From NCBI RefSeq assembly GCF_001949145.1, contig NW_019091596.1, forward strand, positions 128,486 to 188,485: 60,000 nt of DNA. The letters are read 5' to 3'. The stretch is from Acanthaster planci. Its lineage: Eukaryota; Echinodermata; Asteroidea; Valvatida; Acanthasteridae. Shown one piece after another: positions 37,351-49,329 of the stretch (positions are counted from its first letter, which is position 1; each line of letters starts with the position of its first letter). The translations under genes and the position numbers were made by a program. The notes under the pieces are model-generated. The model saw only the letters and a list, made by a program, of their open reading frames with translations. It had not been told where the DNA came from and ran no database searches.

Positions 37351-37688
37351 AATTTGGCAGGGTTGTAAAGGGAGGGAAGACAGAGAGAAGAGAGAGAGAG
37401 ATTGGAGGGGGGGTAATCGCCAGTGCCATGCAGGGTCCTAGACTCCTCAGCAGTGTTCCCAGCACCAGGATGGTGTCAGCTTACCTGGCCCAGGCTGGGC
37501 TGTTAATCAGGCGAAATCAAGGGAACGTGCTGGCAGCGTTGTGTTAGCAGGAAGACTCAACCAGTGCAGTGTAAACATAGATGGGCTTGCTGATTTGCGC
37601 TAGGTCTGGTGCTCGTGTTCCACCGACATCCTTCCTCTATCAGATCATATTCAGAACTGGGCCTTGCATCTATAGGATTGTGCATATT

Positions 37689-37729
37689 CTTTTTTTTTTA
37701 CCCCCCCTCCGCCCCCCCCCCCCACCTTT
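37689..37729. repeat. T-run followed by C-rich tract (G-run tract on minus strand)
   Basis: A run of ten T is followed, after one A, by a 25-bp C tract interrupted by TCCG, then ACC. On the minus strand this gives consecutive G runs long enough to form a quadruplex. It is a low-complexity tract prone to length variation and assembly error. Confidence 0.7.
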
Positions 37730-38499
37730 CCTATTTCACATGAAAAAAAAAATGCGGTTTCTGTGATCGTGAAAGTAAATTGTTTTGCCGTGAATGAGGG
37801 CTTGGAGGAAGATGAATGGGGAATTTGAGCATGTGAGCAAATATTCGTTTACACGGCCAAATGTATGTGTCAGGATGTACAGCATGTGAAATGTGCTACA
37901 AGGATGTTGAACAGAAACCAAATAGATAAACCTCAGAGAAGTCACGGACATATTTGCTGAAGGACATATCACTCAATTTTTTTTAATGTGCACTGCTGGA
38001 GTATTGAGTCCACATACTATGTGTCTGCTGTTTTTATTCCTGCTTATCCAGTGATAGAAATAACTAAGACACTCATAGTTTTTGTACCACAATATATTTC
38101 AAGAGACGATCCCAAGCAGATAACACACCTCACAAACCTCACCAATTCACTTATAATATTAATAACAAGTGATGGGACGAGATCTTCCCTTCTGTCTCAG
38201 ATGTCCCTAGGCCACAAATGTAATGAAAAGTTGTACCATTCTTCAGCTGTAAAGTGGCTCTAGTCTCTCCGTAATGTCTGCGCATTTCCAATATTTCCCA
38301 TGGGAGGGCAGCCCAGGGATATACAGAGAGAGAACGGCAAAAGAAAACAATTATTATTCTGCAAGAAGTCGTTTTTTGGGGGGGTCTTTCTTTTGGTCAA
38401 CAGGAAAACACGAATCCTTTGGGACACGGACACGGCGGCTTGTTTTGTAGGGGCTTCCTTGATGCGCACGCTACCTGTCTCTTGCACACACAAATCAGT

Positions 38500-38720
38500 A
38501 TCAGTGTAATAATAGCCACACCTGGTTTGAATGGCCGGTTAATTAAATCCCTGTGACAGGGACCTCTTTTTGCTGCCGATGCCTTTGACATGGAGCCAAA
38601 CTTATCCCCAAAGTCGTTGTTCAGATGAAGTGCCTCAGACAAGAGTTTATACTGTGTTTCACTTCGGAGCATTGAGCTTTTTCCAGCTCAAGTAGTGCTG
38701 ATAATGTCCTGATGAGGCTT
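38500..38720 (+). promoter_or_regulatory. Candidate regulatory island with TTAATTAA and TGACAG
   Basis: TTAATTAA (38539-38546) is followed eight bases later by CCTGTGACAGG, which contains the MEIS-type TGACAG (38554-38559) inside a short palindrome. The rest of the island is repeat-free. Homeodomain and TALE words this close together suit a developmental enhancer, but chance cannot be excluded. Confidence 0.25.
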
Positions 38721-41700
38721 TAAACTGAGGGGCCAAAGAACCATTTGGTGCCTCTTTAAGCTGTGGCAGAGCCATAAAATCTTTCCCCAGCAACAGAAGG
38801 CCGGATTCTGTGCCACCTTCACAGGGGTAGTGGTCCAGGCAAGAGGGGTGGATTCAGAAGTAAATTCCAGAAATTTCTAGAGTTAGTCCCGAGATTGCTT
38901 AATGGAAAAGGTCTTGAGATAAAGACTGCTTGTTTTCACCAGTCTTATTTTATTAGTTTAGAATCAGAAGTAAGTGGGGCTGAATTTCCAATCAAGAAGT
39001 GAGGTTAACAGTGACAGAATTTGGAAATTTTAAGCACCATGATTAAATGCCAGCAGGGCTTTTATCCTCCCGGACTGTGGGAGATAACCGCCTTTCACAA
39101 CCATTTTGAAAAGAACAGGGCTAACGTGGGGGTTGTCCAATTTAGGCTCAGCCCTGCCGGTCTGTAGTACGTCTAGTTGTGGACAAGGGAGGCATAAACC
39201 CACTATTGTGGGCTTAGTCTACGTAGCCTGAATGGGCTTCGACGCCTGTACAATAGACCCCCAAACCAAATAATTAGATGGAGTATAGGTGGCTTCCACA
39301 CAATGGCAAACGTGTGTGAGCTCCAGTACCAAACTTCTGATCCCCCCTCATTTTTCTCCCCCTTTGGGCCAGAGGGTATTTTTCGTGTGGGCCTCCACTG
39401 TTCATTGAAAGAAAAAAGAAAACCTGACTTCTGGAACACACTTGGCTGTAGGTTTTGGTGCAAAGACCCATTCACGGGAGGGTTTGCATGAGGTTTGTGC
39501 CTGCACAATGGAGAAATAAAAAGAACAGAGTGTGGAAAATATACGGAAAGGGAGTTTGTAAATGAAAGAAATAAATCCTGAAGGTTATCAGATGTGTTTG
39601 GTTAAGGTATGGATTGAAGTGAGGCTATGGGAAACCCTTTATGAGAAAAACGCATGGAGACCAGTGTAGTCTGGTGTTTTAGTACTTCGTGTCCTTCACT
39701 GTAAGTTGTTACTCTTAAGCTGGCACAAATCAGATTGGTGGAGAAAACAGGTTGTAATTGTACATCGCAGCTGCTGCAGTCAAACTCTTTAAATACACAT
39801 TGTAATAGGCGTCATTCTTGGCAGACAGATCTTCAGATGGGGTGAATGATACGACAGTAATGGGGAAATGAGAGACATGTGAGGTCTTTAATGGTTCTTA
39901 TCCTATCCACATGGTCAGCAGGCCCAATGTTAATATCAAACTATCATAAACAGTTCATCAAGACAGGTGGCAAAGACTGGAGTGGTGGGTGTTCGAGTCA
40001 TTGTAAGCAAATGATGTTGATGTGTTTTTCAGGTCATACTTCTACCAGACTAGGAGATACATTTATGTATACATTGGCTGATGTGAGAAACGACTAGCTT
40101 GTAATGATGTAATGACCAATTTTGGACGTGCTGTAAAGTTAACAAAGCCATATGTGTAGGTACACACTGCAGTGGTCACCAGGCCCTCGCTTGGACATTG
40201 GAGTTTGAAAGTGAGAAGCCCACATGGCGATGTGTACACGGGTGCCCCAACAATACTGTGTGTGTGTTTCTACAGGCTGGGAGGCAGCCTTGTGTGCCTT
40301 TCCATTGTTGACGTGATTATTTGCCGAGCTCCTACTTTGTCAACATGGCAGACAATCCCTGTGTGTCCAACTTGTTGGCAGTTGTGCAGTGTACAGGGTC
40401 TTTGGGGGGGCTCAAGGCTTGTCGTTCTCACTCCAGAATGTGCTAGGGATGAATTAAACACCACTTGACCGAAATAGAATTAGAACTAGGCTTATATACA
40501 CACTCAGTACTGAGCTACTGTGGTCTGGATCTGGTATGAAGAATAGGGTTAAACATATTTAACTAATGTCTGCGGAATGTGGGAGGTTCCCTGTGTTAAA
40601 CAGAAAAAAGGGTCAGGGTCTCGAAAGTTTGTCCACTGTGTTTTTTTGAGATGAACACTGGGAACCAGCAATTTCACAAATTCTTTTTTGTGAGAGGGAA
40701 GGGCTTTTCAAGTAACACCAACAATAGACATAGTGGCTGGCTTAGAGCTGTACAGCCAACGTGGTTCATTTGCTTGTGGTTTTTGTCGGGTGAATCCATT
40801 TGAAATGGAGCTGCCATTCTGTTTCCCAAAAAACAAACCCTCTAATGAAAAATGAAATGCCTGTTTGAATAATCAACAATTTCCCCTCCCCCATTAATCT
40901 GATTTTCTTTTTCTCTCACACTCTGTGTAAGCAATGGACAGGATTGCCCCTAATGTGGTTATTAATGATACCTTCTTTTTTCTGTATCCGGCTACTGAAC
41001 GATTGAGGGTAAAGGTTTTCCTCTGGAAAAAAAGGGGGGTAACCTAATAAGGATTTGCCGTGGTCCAATTTGTGTCGCTTTCAAATGTTGTTTGCCCAAA
41101 CGGATGCCAACCCATATATTTGGCAGCGACCTATTTATTATGACTGAATGGCTTGACCAAAGCTAATCCCTGAGCATTCAATCAGATAGCTGTTGTCCTC
41201 CCTCCATCAGTCCCCCCCCACCTCTCAGTGTCTCTCTTTCTCACACCGGATGACAAGGGGGTGCATTTGATGCAGCAGGGCAGAAGACTCAGTTATATTG
41301 TAATGAGCCATAAGCTGCCCCCACAAAAGGCCCCTTTGGATAGACTATGAACTGGATAATCGAGGGGTGCATGGTTAAATTCTCTTGGTAATTAGCACTG
41401 CACTGCTGGCTGCATTGGACACGAAGAAAAAGGTATCAGTCTGCTCACTTCAAGGTTTCCCTTGTAAAAAAGTACTATTGGTATGCAAGGAGATGAACAG
41501 TCCGGAGTCTCAGGTGTGAGGTTTTAAAAAGGAACCAGTTCGAGTTCAGACTTATGTGATATTAACAAGCCATTGGTATTCTGTGTTTATTGAGGGTAGA
41601 AAAAGAATTCTACATGCTTTTTTTTGCAAAAATTCTTTCATTTGTCTGCCTCATGGTATCTGATGTATTTTGCATTTCAAGTTTTGTGCAAAGGGTAAGT

Positions 41701-42179
41701 TGGAGGTTGTGCTGTATGCATGCAGTTGGAATTACAATCCTGAGAATGAGCATATTGGTGATCTTCTGGTTACAGATATGATTGTAACTGTTTGCATTTG
41801 CATGTCTGAACATCATTGATCCATTTGCTTTCTTAGAATGTTGTTTGGTAAGAAAAAAGAGCTGTCACATAGCAAGGCATCCTGTAAGCCATATATGAGC
41901 ACTCTTCCTGTCTTCTGTGTTTGCCTGCCTATCTGTCTGTATGTCTCTCTCACCTTGTCCTGCTCCCTGTCTGTCACTTCCAGACTTGGCCACAGCAGAA
42001 GAGCAAAGTTGTTAACGATTTGCTCTGCCGTGCGAGGTTCATGTCCATTTGGTTCAAAGACCGCGAGAGGCCTTCTGTCTTCTGAAATAGATCGTACTCC
42101 CTTTCATGCTCGGTTCATCCCCCACCATCGAGCCTTTAGGGAAAAAAAAAAGGAAAAAAGGAAAAGAAAGTCATAGGGC

Positions 42180-42420
42180 TTAAAAAGGAGGCAAGTGCAC
42201 AAGCCCGCGATATCATTCCTGCCCGCGATGACGGACGCAATCGCTCACCCCGCACTCGTAAAAAATCCGCAATCATGCCAAAGTAAATACTGACACATTC
42301 GTCCAAAATGCCTTAATCAATGGCCAGGTCCGGGCCCAGCCATTCTGGCAGGGTGAGGCATCAGCCGTGGCCCAGCCTCAGTTTCAACCCCCCCCTCCCG
42401 TAAAATGTCATCATCGTAAC
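42180..42420 (+). promoter_or_regulatory. Candidate regulatory island with forkhead and TTAATCA sites
   Basis: This CpG-retaining block lies between two homopurine or A-rich tracts. It includes a forkhead-type GTAAATA (42283-42289) and TTAATCAATGG (42313-42323), whose complement contains TGATTAA. No coding match was found. Confidence 0.25.
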
Positions 42421-42461
42421 AACTTCTAGATGATTGCACCCACGGATCTACCACGAAAAAA

Positions 42462-42508
42462 CAGGATGAGGGGGGAAAAAATGGAGGAGGGAGAAGGGAA
42501 AGGGGAGA
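42462..42508. repeat. Polypurine tract
   Basis: This is nearly pure A/G on the plus strand (GGATGAGGGGGGAAAAAATG and onward). Similar tracts lie at 37367-37401, 43741-43808 and 57577-57624. Such tracts can form triplexes and bind GAGA-type factors. Confidence 0.65.
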
Positions 42509-43740
42509 CCGTCACTCAGGCGGAATTTGACTCATCTGTGGTACTGGAAAATTACCTGTGTATCCCCTCTGCTTCTCCTGTACATCTTCTCGTCTCATTT
42601 CTTTTTTTTCTCTCTGTCTCTCTCCTCGTATCTCCCACTTCTTCACCCCCACTTTGCCAACAGTTTCGGATGAGCAGAATTGCATCTTGCTTGATAAAAC
42701 ATTGACCATGGAACGTTTGCTAATCTTTGATTTTTCGGCAGGGTGCTGTCAATCGCCCGCGCATTCGAGGTGCTTGCGGATGTCAGCGCACATCAACAGG
42801 GTCCCCCCCAAGTACACACACACACTGTGCATTTGTCACGCCCATCGGTTTTGCTGAACAGGTTCATTGGCCCTAAAGTGTTGGGAAAAGGGCCCCCACA
42901 ATTGCCCGTGCCGTATGCCATTTGCTCATGGCCTGGCTCCCGACCGACTGTTGGCAGGCCAAGGGCTGAGGTTGTTATTGTTGCATGTTGAGGTCCCCCT
43001 GACTCTAATCCCCTCCTTACACTTTGAGCTGGGAGTCAAGGCCAGAAGTTAAATCAACCCATGCACAAAAAATAAATAAATCTTTACAGAATGGCTATCT
43101 GGCTGCAGTGTAAGACAAGCAAAGATGTGGGACATACTGCAAATCAGGTTCCTGATGTGATTTATGTCATTTTCCCTCTTCCTGCAAAGAAAAATGACAT
43201 GAAAATTGTTCTCTTTCAGAAAATCATCTTTTGAATGTGACATGGTATTCTGTGTCTGCTGTTTGTTACGTGCCTTTAGTACCTGCTCAGACAGTAATTT
43301 CAAAATGATGTTTGATGTTAATCCATTTAACATTTTAATCATTAAGAATGGATTATGGCCAAATGTGAACCTTTTTTATTTTAAATACCTTTCATAAAAA
43401 GCATTTTGGAATGGTTTTTTGAGTTAACTTGCCTTTTCCATTTGTGTGTAGTCATGTACATATTTTCAAGTATTTTAAATTGAATATTTGAATACAGATT
43501 TGTAAATGCAAGCCCCTTCTATGAGATCAATACATGTTTAAAATCCAAATTCTGAATACTTTCAAAAACATCTTTTTCAATTTTCTGGATTGCAATATTG
43601 GAAAAAAATTGCTCAGCTAAACACGTGATAAATTACTACTTGGTCTTTTCAGCAGCCACAAGAAAAGAAAAAATATTGCAAAAATATTCAACATACGGGT
43701 ATGATAATCCATTGAGTCAATTGTACAAACTGCTTAAGTA

Positions 43741-43808
43741 AGATAGGGAGAAAGAAAAAGAGAGAGAGAGAGAGAAAAGACATTGCCTGAGAGAGGAGAG
43801 GAAAGAGC
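43741..43808. repeat. GA microsatellite / polypurine tract
   Basis: About eight GA dinucleotides (near 43759-43775) sit in a longer purine tract that breaks at CATTGCCT and resumes as GAGAGAGGAGAGGAAAGAG. It is a simple-sequence repeat. Confidence 0.8.
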
Positions 43809-44199
43809 AGTTGGGTCTTTGTGGGAAAGCTAATTTAGCCCCGAGCCAAACCGCGTTCACCTGCATTAGCCGCTAGACTTGACAGGGTAAAATGTTACCT
43901 ACACCCGCCCGTTTAGACTTCACTCGGCTGGGTGAATGAATCATGCAATTTAGTGCTGCAAATCACTTCAATTTACCCAATCCTATTCGTGGAGAAGATT
44001 TTCCCCCAGTGTACACATTTTCCTTTCTCTTTTGCTATCTGTGGATGTCCATTTTTAGCTTCGAATTTTGTGCTGTAACTGAGCAGGGAAGGACTCGTTT
44101 GAAAAGGAAACGATTCCATCTAGTGCTTCCTGTTAGGGTTGTGAGAGCGCCTGTGTGTGAAAGTGTATTCATTTATGTTTTTTTTCCCCCATTTGGTTT

Positions 44200-45000
44200 G
44201 GCGTCCATGCTGTGCCAGTCCTTGTGCGTGACAATTATGTGACAGTGGGATTAGACATAAAGAGATTAAGACGATTGAATTGCAGGGCTTGCCTTCTTAG
44301 GGGGAGGATAATTATGCCAGGCATTTGCTTGGCCTTCATGCTTGGCTCTGCACTAGCAGACCAAATGCAATTATTTCCCCTCTTAGAGAAAGAGGGAAAA
44401 TCAATTTCTGTCCTTTCAGGCCGGCTAAAGCGAAGCAAAAACAAGGCTGTTTTTTTTTTTAACCAAATGAGCAAACAGAAAGTACACCTCCTTGATATTG
44501 AGCACTAAGGAGTCTCCATATGTCCTTATTAGATCAAGCAAAGACCCAATAATTCTTCATTACAGGGAATTTGCATCTCATTGGTGGAGAGACTAATAAA
44601 AACCCACTGTGCAATATGTTCCTCGATTTGCTTGGCAGCTGTATTAAGGAACTGCAGCCAGAGTTGCAGCTTCCCCGCTACTCACTCTCCCCCCCACTGT
44701 GGATGTGTGTGGCAGGAGTGTTCATCATTAACTCTGTGAAGACCACGGTTAATATTCTTTGTCCCGCTGAATGGATCCACAGTGTGGGCCGTATATCCAA
44801 GCCCCAATGTTAACCTATTCAATATTTCACATTTTGCTGGAGATTAATCAGGGAAGTGGAAATGATGGCTTTCTTAAAGAGCACATTTCCAGATGTTGCC
44901 AGGACCGAGTTATTGCTTAAACTGCCGTGCTGGGATTGCCCAAGAGCTGGCTTTGCATGGCTTATTATAAACTCACCTTAAGACAATGAATGCATATGGA
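44200..45000 (+). promoter_or_regulatory. Candidate enhancer with POU, OTX-like and Pbx-Hox sites
   Basis: This repeat-free block is rich in homeodomain words. They include GGGATTAGA (near 44248, OTX-like), GATAATTATG (near 44306), a full octamer ATTTGCAT (44569-44576, POU) and GATTAATCA (44842-44850), whose complement contains TGATTAAT, the Pbx-Hox octamer. The latter could allow Pbx autoregulation. Among the intron islands this one has the best motif content. No alignment could be run. Confidence 0.33.
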
Positions 45001-47234
45001 CAAGTGATCATGGGATACCACTTCTTCCCATGTGAACCACTCCCCCCTCCTCCTTAGTCGAAAAATCAAGGCTTCAATTTGTATTCAAGTTGGGGATTTG
45101 AGATCCAGAGGACAGGGAAGCAGACAGGCAAAGGGAGAAGTGAAGAAGTGTCTTGACGTAGCTTACGACTGTAGCCGCCTCCTCAGGTGGAACTAAGGGC
45201 TTAGTAGCGTGCCGATCCGACACACAAGCGTGGCCAGAGAGTGCATCGAGAGAGCAGTTGGAGGCAGCTTTCCGTAGCGCCATGATCACTTTATTAGAAC
45301 CATATTCAACCGATCGGAGAGAGAGAAAGAGCTGGAAATTGGAAGGACAAAGATTCCATGCAGCATGAATTCCCAACCTGTCTCCTGTTTTTCCCATTTT
45401 TGTTTTATTTTTGTTTTTTAACTCTCAAGTTGAGTCATAACATCGAGCTGGTTGGATGCAGCTTACTGGACCGTCAGTTGAACTGTTCCCCTTTGCCATT
45501 TCCTCACCGTTCTGCTTCTTGGGCTGGACACAAAATAGTGTATCACTACTAGTATGGTTACCCGAGGTTTGACCTAGACTTTGACCTTAATGTGCAGAGC
45601 CCAGTCAAAACAGCAAAAGACAAAAGGACTTGGGGTTCAGGACAGCAGTGACAGATTGTCTGTGAACAGATGTTTGCCCAGGCCTAGTGAGTGTTCACAC
45701 AGGCTACGTTTATCCTCAGAGAGGCCAGTATGTTTGTTTTGGTATCGAGTTGATTATAGAAAGGCTGTCATTGAAAAGCATCTTGCACATAATGATAATG
45801 AGTGTTTCTGTTGCAGAGCCAGTTTGCAATTTGGCGTGCGTGTGTGTCTGTGGACTCACTGTGCACTTAAGCTCCATTTGAAGTGTTTGGTTTCCAACTG
45901 TTCAAAAAAAAGAAGAAAGATCAAGGCCCAAGTGGCACTCTGGTTACCATTGGATACCAGGGGTCAAGTTTGGGGTCATATTTTTGTGCACTGAGAGAGT
46001 GGACTGCTTAAAGACACTGGCTGCCTGCCTGCATTAAGTGCCAGAGACCCATCATTGATGAGGATGACGAGGAGAGCTGAAATTGCTGAAAAGAGCAGGC
46101 AACAAGCCCCAGCCTCAAAGTAAAGGTGAAAGTCCATTCCTCCACAAATGCACCAGAGGATTGCTTCTAATTTCCTTTGGCCAGCTCCAGCGGGGAAAAT
46201 CGGTGGGAATTAAAGGGCCGAGGAATCATATGCACCGAGCCACTGCAAACGGGCTTTTAGCAATATGCTAGTTAGTAGTTGTTTTACTCAATGTGAGTGT
46301 GTGCTTTGCGCTCTCCTGGCACCGAAGGGCAAACAGGGCCCACATTTGCTAAATAATTCCTAAATTTGGAGTCCATTTATCTTGGAACTCCAATCAACTC
46401 ATCCGCCCCTTTGAACCCCCCCCAAAAAAACACCCCAGTAAATTGAATCGCTGTTGTTCTTTGGCTGCATATTGGTTGAGGCAAAGAGCGGGATGCCATG
46501 AGTCAGTGAACTTCTCTCGGGCACGCACGGGCAGCCAGAATTCTGGCGGGAATGGTTTTGATTCACGAAAGAAGTGGTCTCGGTGTCGCTGCTCAAACAG
46601 AGAGCCATGGTCATAAACCCCGCCTCATTATTGTCGCCGCAGCAGCAATAATCAAAAGCGGTTTCACGTGGTGAGACGAGGTGATCTCTGGTGCAGCGGC
46701 AGCCGGTCACCAGTGAAGCCGTAACCGGCTAATATTTCTATTCCCAAGATGTTGCAGTTCGGTGGCTGTAGCTCGGGAATGGAATTGATGGGAACTCGAG
46801 ACTGCAAGGCCCAACGCAAACTAAAGCATCCTCCCCTCTTTTTCTTTCTCCACTCTGTCCCTGTCTCTTTCTCTCCCACAGTAATTTCCCCAACGAACCT
46901 ATCTCGTCACACAGAAACATGGGCTGTATCCTGCTCTAACTCCCTTGTCCGGCCTCCAGGGCAAATTGACAAAAATGGGGATTCTTTGCCCGTTTCATAT
47001 GACAAATGTCGATAATGCACGGAGGACCCAACGGGATTCTGGCTACTCCAAGCCAATTTTCCCCAAGTTTTCTGCAGCTCAGGTTCTCGAGCAAGAGAAA
47101 TTAATATAATTTTAGCATCCATTTTTCCACCTTTCGCATTCTCTGCCTTCTTGCCTCCCCTCAAATGTCATTAGAAATTTCATTCCACGCAAAGTGGAAA
47201 TCTAAATGTAAAAAAAAAAAAAGAAAAACTGAAG

Positions 47235-47470
47235 AGGGGCTGGCTAAATTGTCGTGACCTGTCTCTTAGGAGCTGGGCACCGATCGGTCGTTCGTCAGTC
47301 CCGGATTGATGCCAGATTAAAATGTGACATTGAAAAGGAATTATGATAATAACTGTGAAACAAGGGATTACTTGTGTACCGGTCGTCATGATCATTGCCG
47401 CAATCATCAGCTTAGTGTAGCGACCGTTATAAGGCAAAGTCATGTCAAAACAGCAATGAGGTGGAGAATG
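47235..47470 (+). promoter_or_regulatory. Candidate regulatory island
   Basis: A CpG-retaining stretch (ACCGATCGGTCGTTCG near 47279-47294) is followed by GGATTGATG, GATTAAAATG and AATTATGATAATAAC. It is repeat-free and contains several TALE- and GATA-like words. The evidence is weak. Confidence 0.2.
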
Positions 47471-49203
47471 ATTACATCCATAATGTATGGCTCATGCAAT
47501 TCACTGCCATTCACTTTTGCAAAGATTGACAAAATCCCATGCAAAAAGACGCCATCTGCAATTCTAACAAGGAGGGATTAACAGAATGACTGGCACTGAT
47601 GCAACTTTTCCTTTTTTCTTTTTTTAATTCATCCCAAACAAAATGACAGCCAAAGTGGCAAATAAATCGCGGGAAAAGTGATTTGATTTTGCGTGCCAAA
47701 ACTGGATGAGAAATACCAATCATGCAGTCACATGTTGACATCACTTGTCATCTGCTCTTTTCAGATGCAGAGATTCCGTAATCTGTAGATTTACATGTGT
47801 AATTTAGTTAGCACCTCTGGGTTTACTGAGCCATGTGACAGAGCCAAGGCCAATTCCTGTCTTTTTGTCTATCACAGATCACTGACAGACTGGGGGTGAT
47901 TTTTTTTTCACATACACTAGTAAAACCTCCCCTGTGCACATATGCTGCTTTGTAGTAGTTTGGGGACCTTTAAAACATTAAGTCATTAACTTGTGCTCCA
48001 CTGGAGAGTTGGTAGACATGCTGAAGAGACCAGAGATTGGAATTGAGATGTGGTGCATTTTCCTGCTATTATCACTTGTTACTTTGTTGTCTTTGTAGTT
48101 ATGTGCGTACCATCTCAGGGACAGATTTCTTTTTAACAAAAATGCCTTTTTAAAACCCTCCTTCTGCTGTAACCGTCAAAAACAGTAAAAAATTCCTTCC
48201 ACATGATTTGCCCTTGTATATAGACACATATGGGAAATTTGACTGATACGACACTGTGTCAAGAATGTATCTTTGCATAAGAGGGTTAAATTAAGGCAGT
48301 ATTGTGGATTACTTATTTATTGTGACTGTTGACTGAATCTTTTTTAAAGGAGCCTGCATTTTTGTTATACATGTGTACATGTACATTTCTCAATTAAATT
48401 CATCATTTGAAAATTAAAATTGCTCAAAGAGCTGTAACGTGAACTGTTAAATTTAGAGGTCTAAAACCTATATTTCAGAGTTTTCAACTGTTATTTTGAC
48501 ACTCAGTTGCCTTTGATACATGTATACAGCGATAAAGACATGCAGGGCTTTCATGTTAGTGTGCATGTAGTTTAATGCGATTTGATAAATTAGTGATTTT
48601 GCTCGTTTTTTTTGTTTTTTTTTTTCATTTTTTTGCTATTGAAGTGCATGGCAAAGACTGGTGGAAGTGTGATCAGAGATGTAACCAAGAAAGCATGGGC
48701 TGGACATAACCAAGGTGTGCAGCTGTCCCATAAAACATTATGGCTGGTATGGGCAGTTTTTATGGGCTGGCTGGGACCTGGCGTCATTAACTATGTCTGG
48801 GCTGCTGACATCTGACCCCAAAATGAGGCCATATTTTTTTCATGCTTTCACACTCCTGATGTTGTGGGCAACCCTGTGGGATAACCAGTGGCATTGGTTT
48901 TCACAGAAGTGAGGACGGTGTCAAGTCAAAGGTTATGGAATGGGAAAATTTTGCTTTTGTTTGAACTGGTGTCAAATGTATTTCTAGATCTTTTTTTTCA
49001 GGTATAGCATAACGCGTAGTCCTTGCTCTATGGGTAAATTAACAGGTATTAACAGGTGCACTTTTCTCCTTTGGTACATACTGGGTAAAATCTGATTGTG
49101 TTACATGTATGTGTAGATCTGATTTGAAAAAAAAGAGTGTACACTTTAAGTTCTGAGAATTCATGATGTTGACCTTTATCTGAAAACAAAAAACAAGACA
49201 AAA

Positions 49204-49329
49204 AACAAAATCATGTGGACCTTATCCTACACCCCACTTGCTTTGAACATGGAGGAAGGAAGTGTGAACAAAATCATGTGGACCTTATCCTACACCCCAC
49301 TTGCTTTGAACATGGAGGAAGGAAGTGTG
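49204..49329. repeat. Exact 63-bp tandem duplication
   Basis: Positions 49204-49266 are repeated without a single difference at 49267-49329 (unit starts AACAAAATCATGTGGACC and ends GGAAGGAAGTGTG). Because 63 is a multiple of three, the local open frame shows a doubled peptide (MWTLSYTPLALNMEEGSV), but nothing else supports coding. Zero divergence means a very recent event, a length polymorphism or an assembly artefact. Confidence 0.95.

Noticed and set aside
42588-42857. Strong pyrimidine tract ending CCAACAG at 42662, followed by 65 codons open in the phase left by Pbx exon 2.
   Set aside because: The peptide (SDEQNCILLDKTLTMERL and onward) has no resemblance to the PBC domain and ends in a stop. 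It could at most be an unrecorded alternative last exon, and nothing else supports it.
46826-47015. Acceptor-like CTCTTTCTCTCCCACAG at 46880, followed by an open frame beginning V-I-S, superficially like the VLSIRG start of the next PBX exon.
   Set aside because: The match ends after three residues; the conserved RGAQEEEP and PQLMRLDNML segments are absent.
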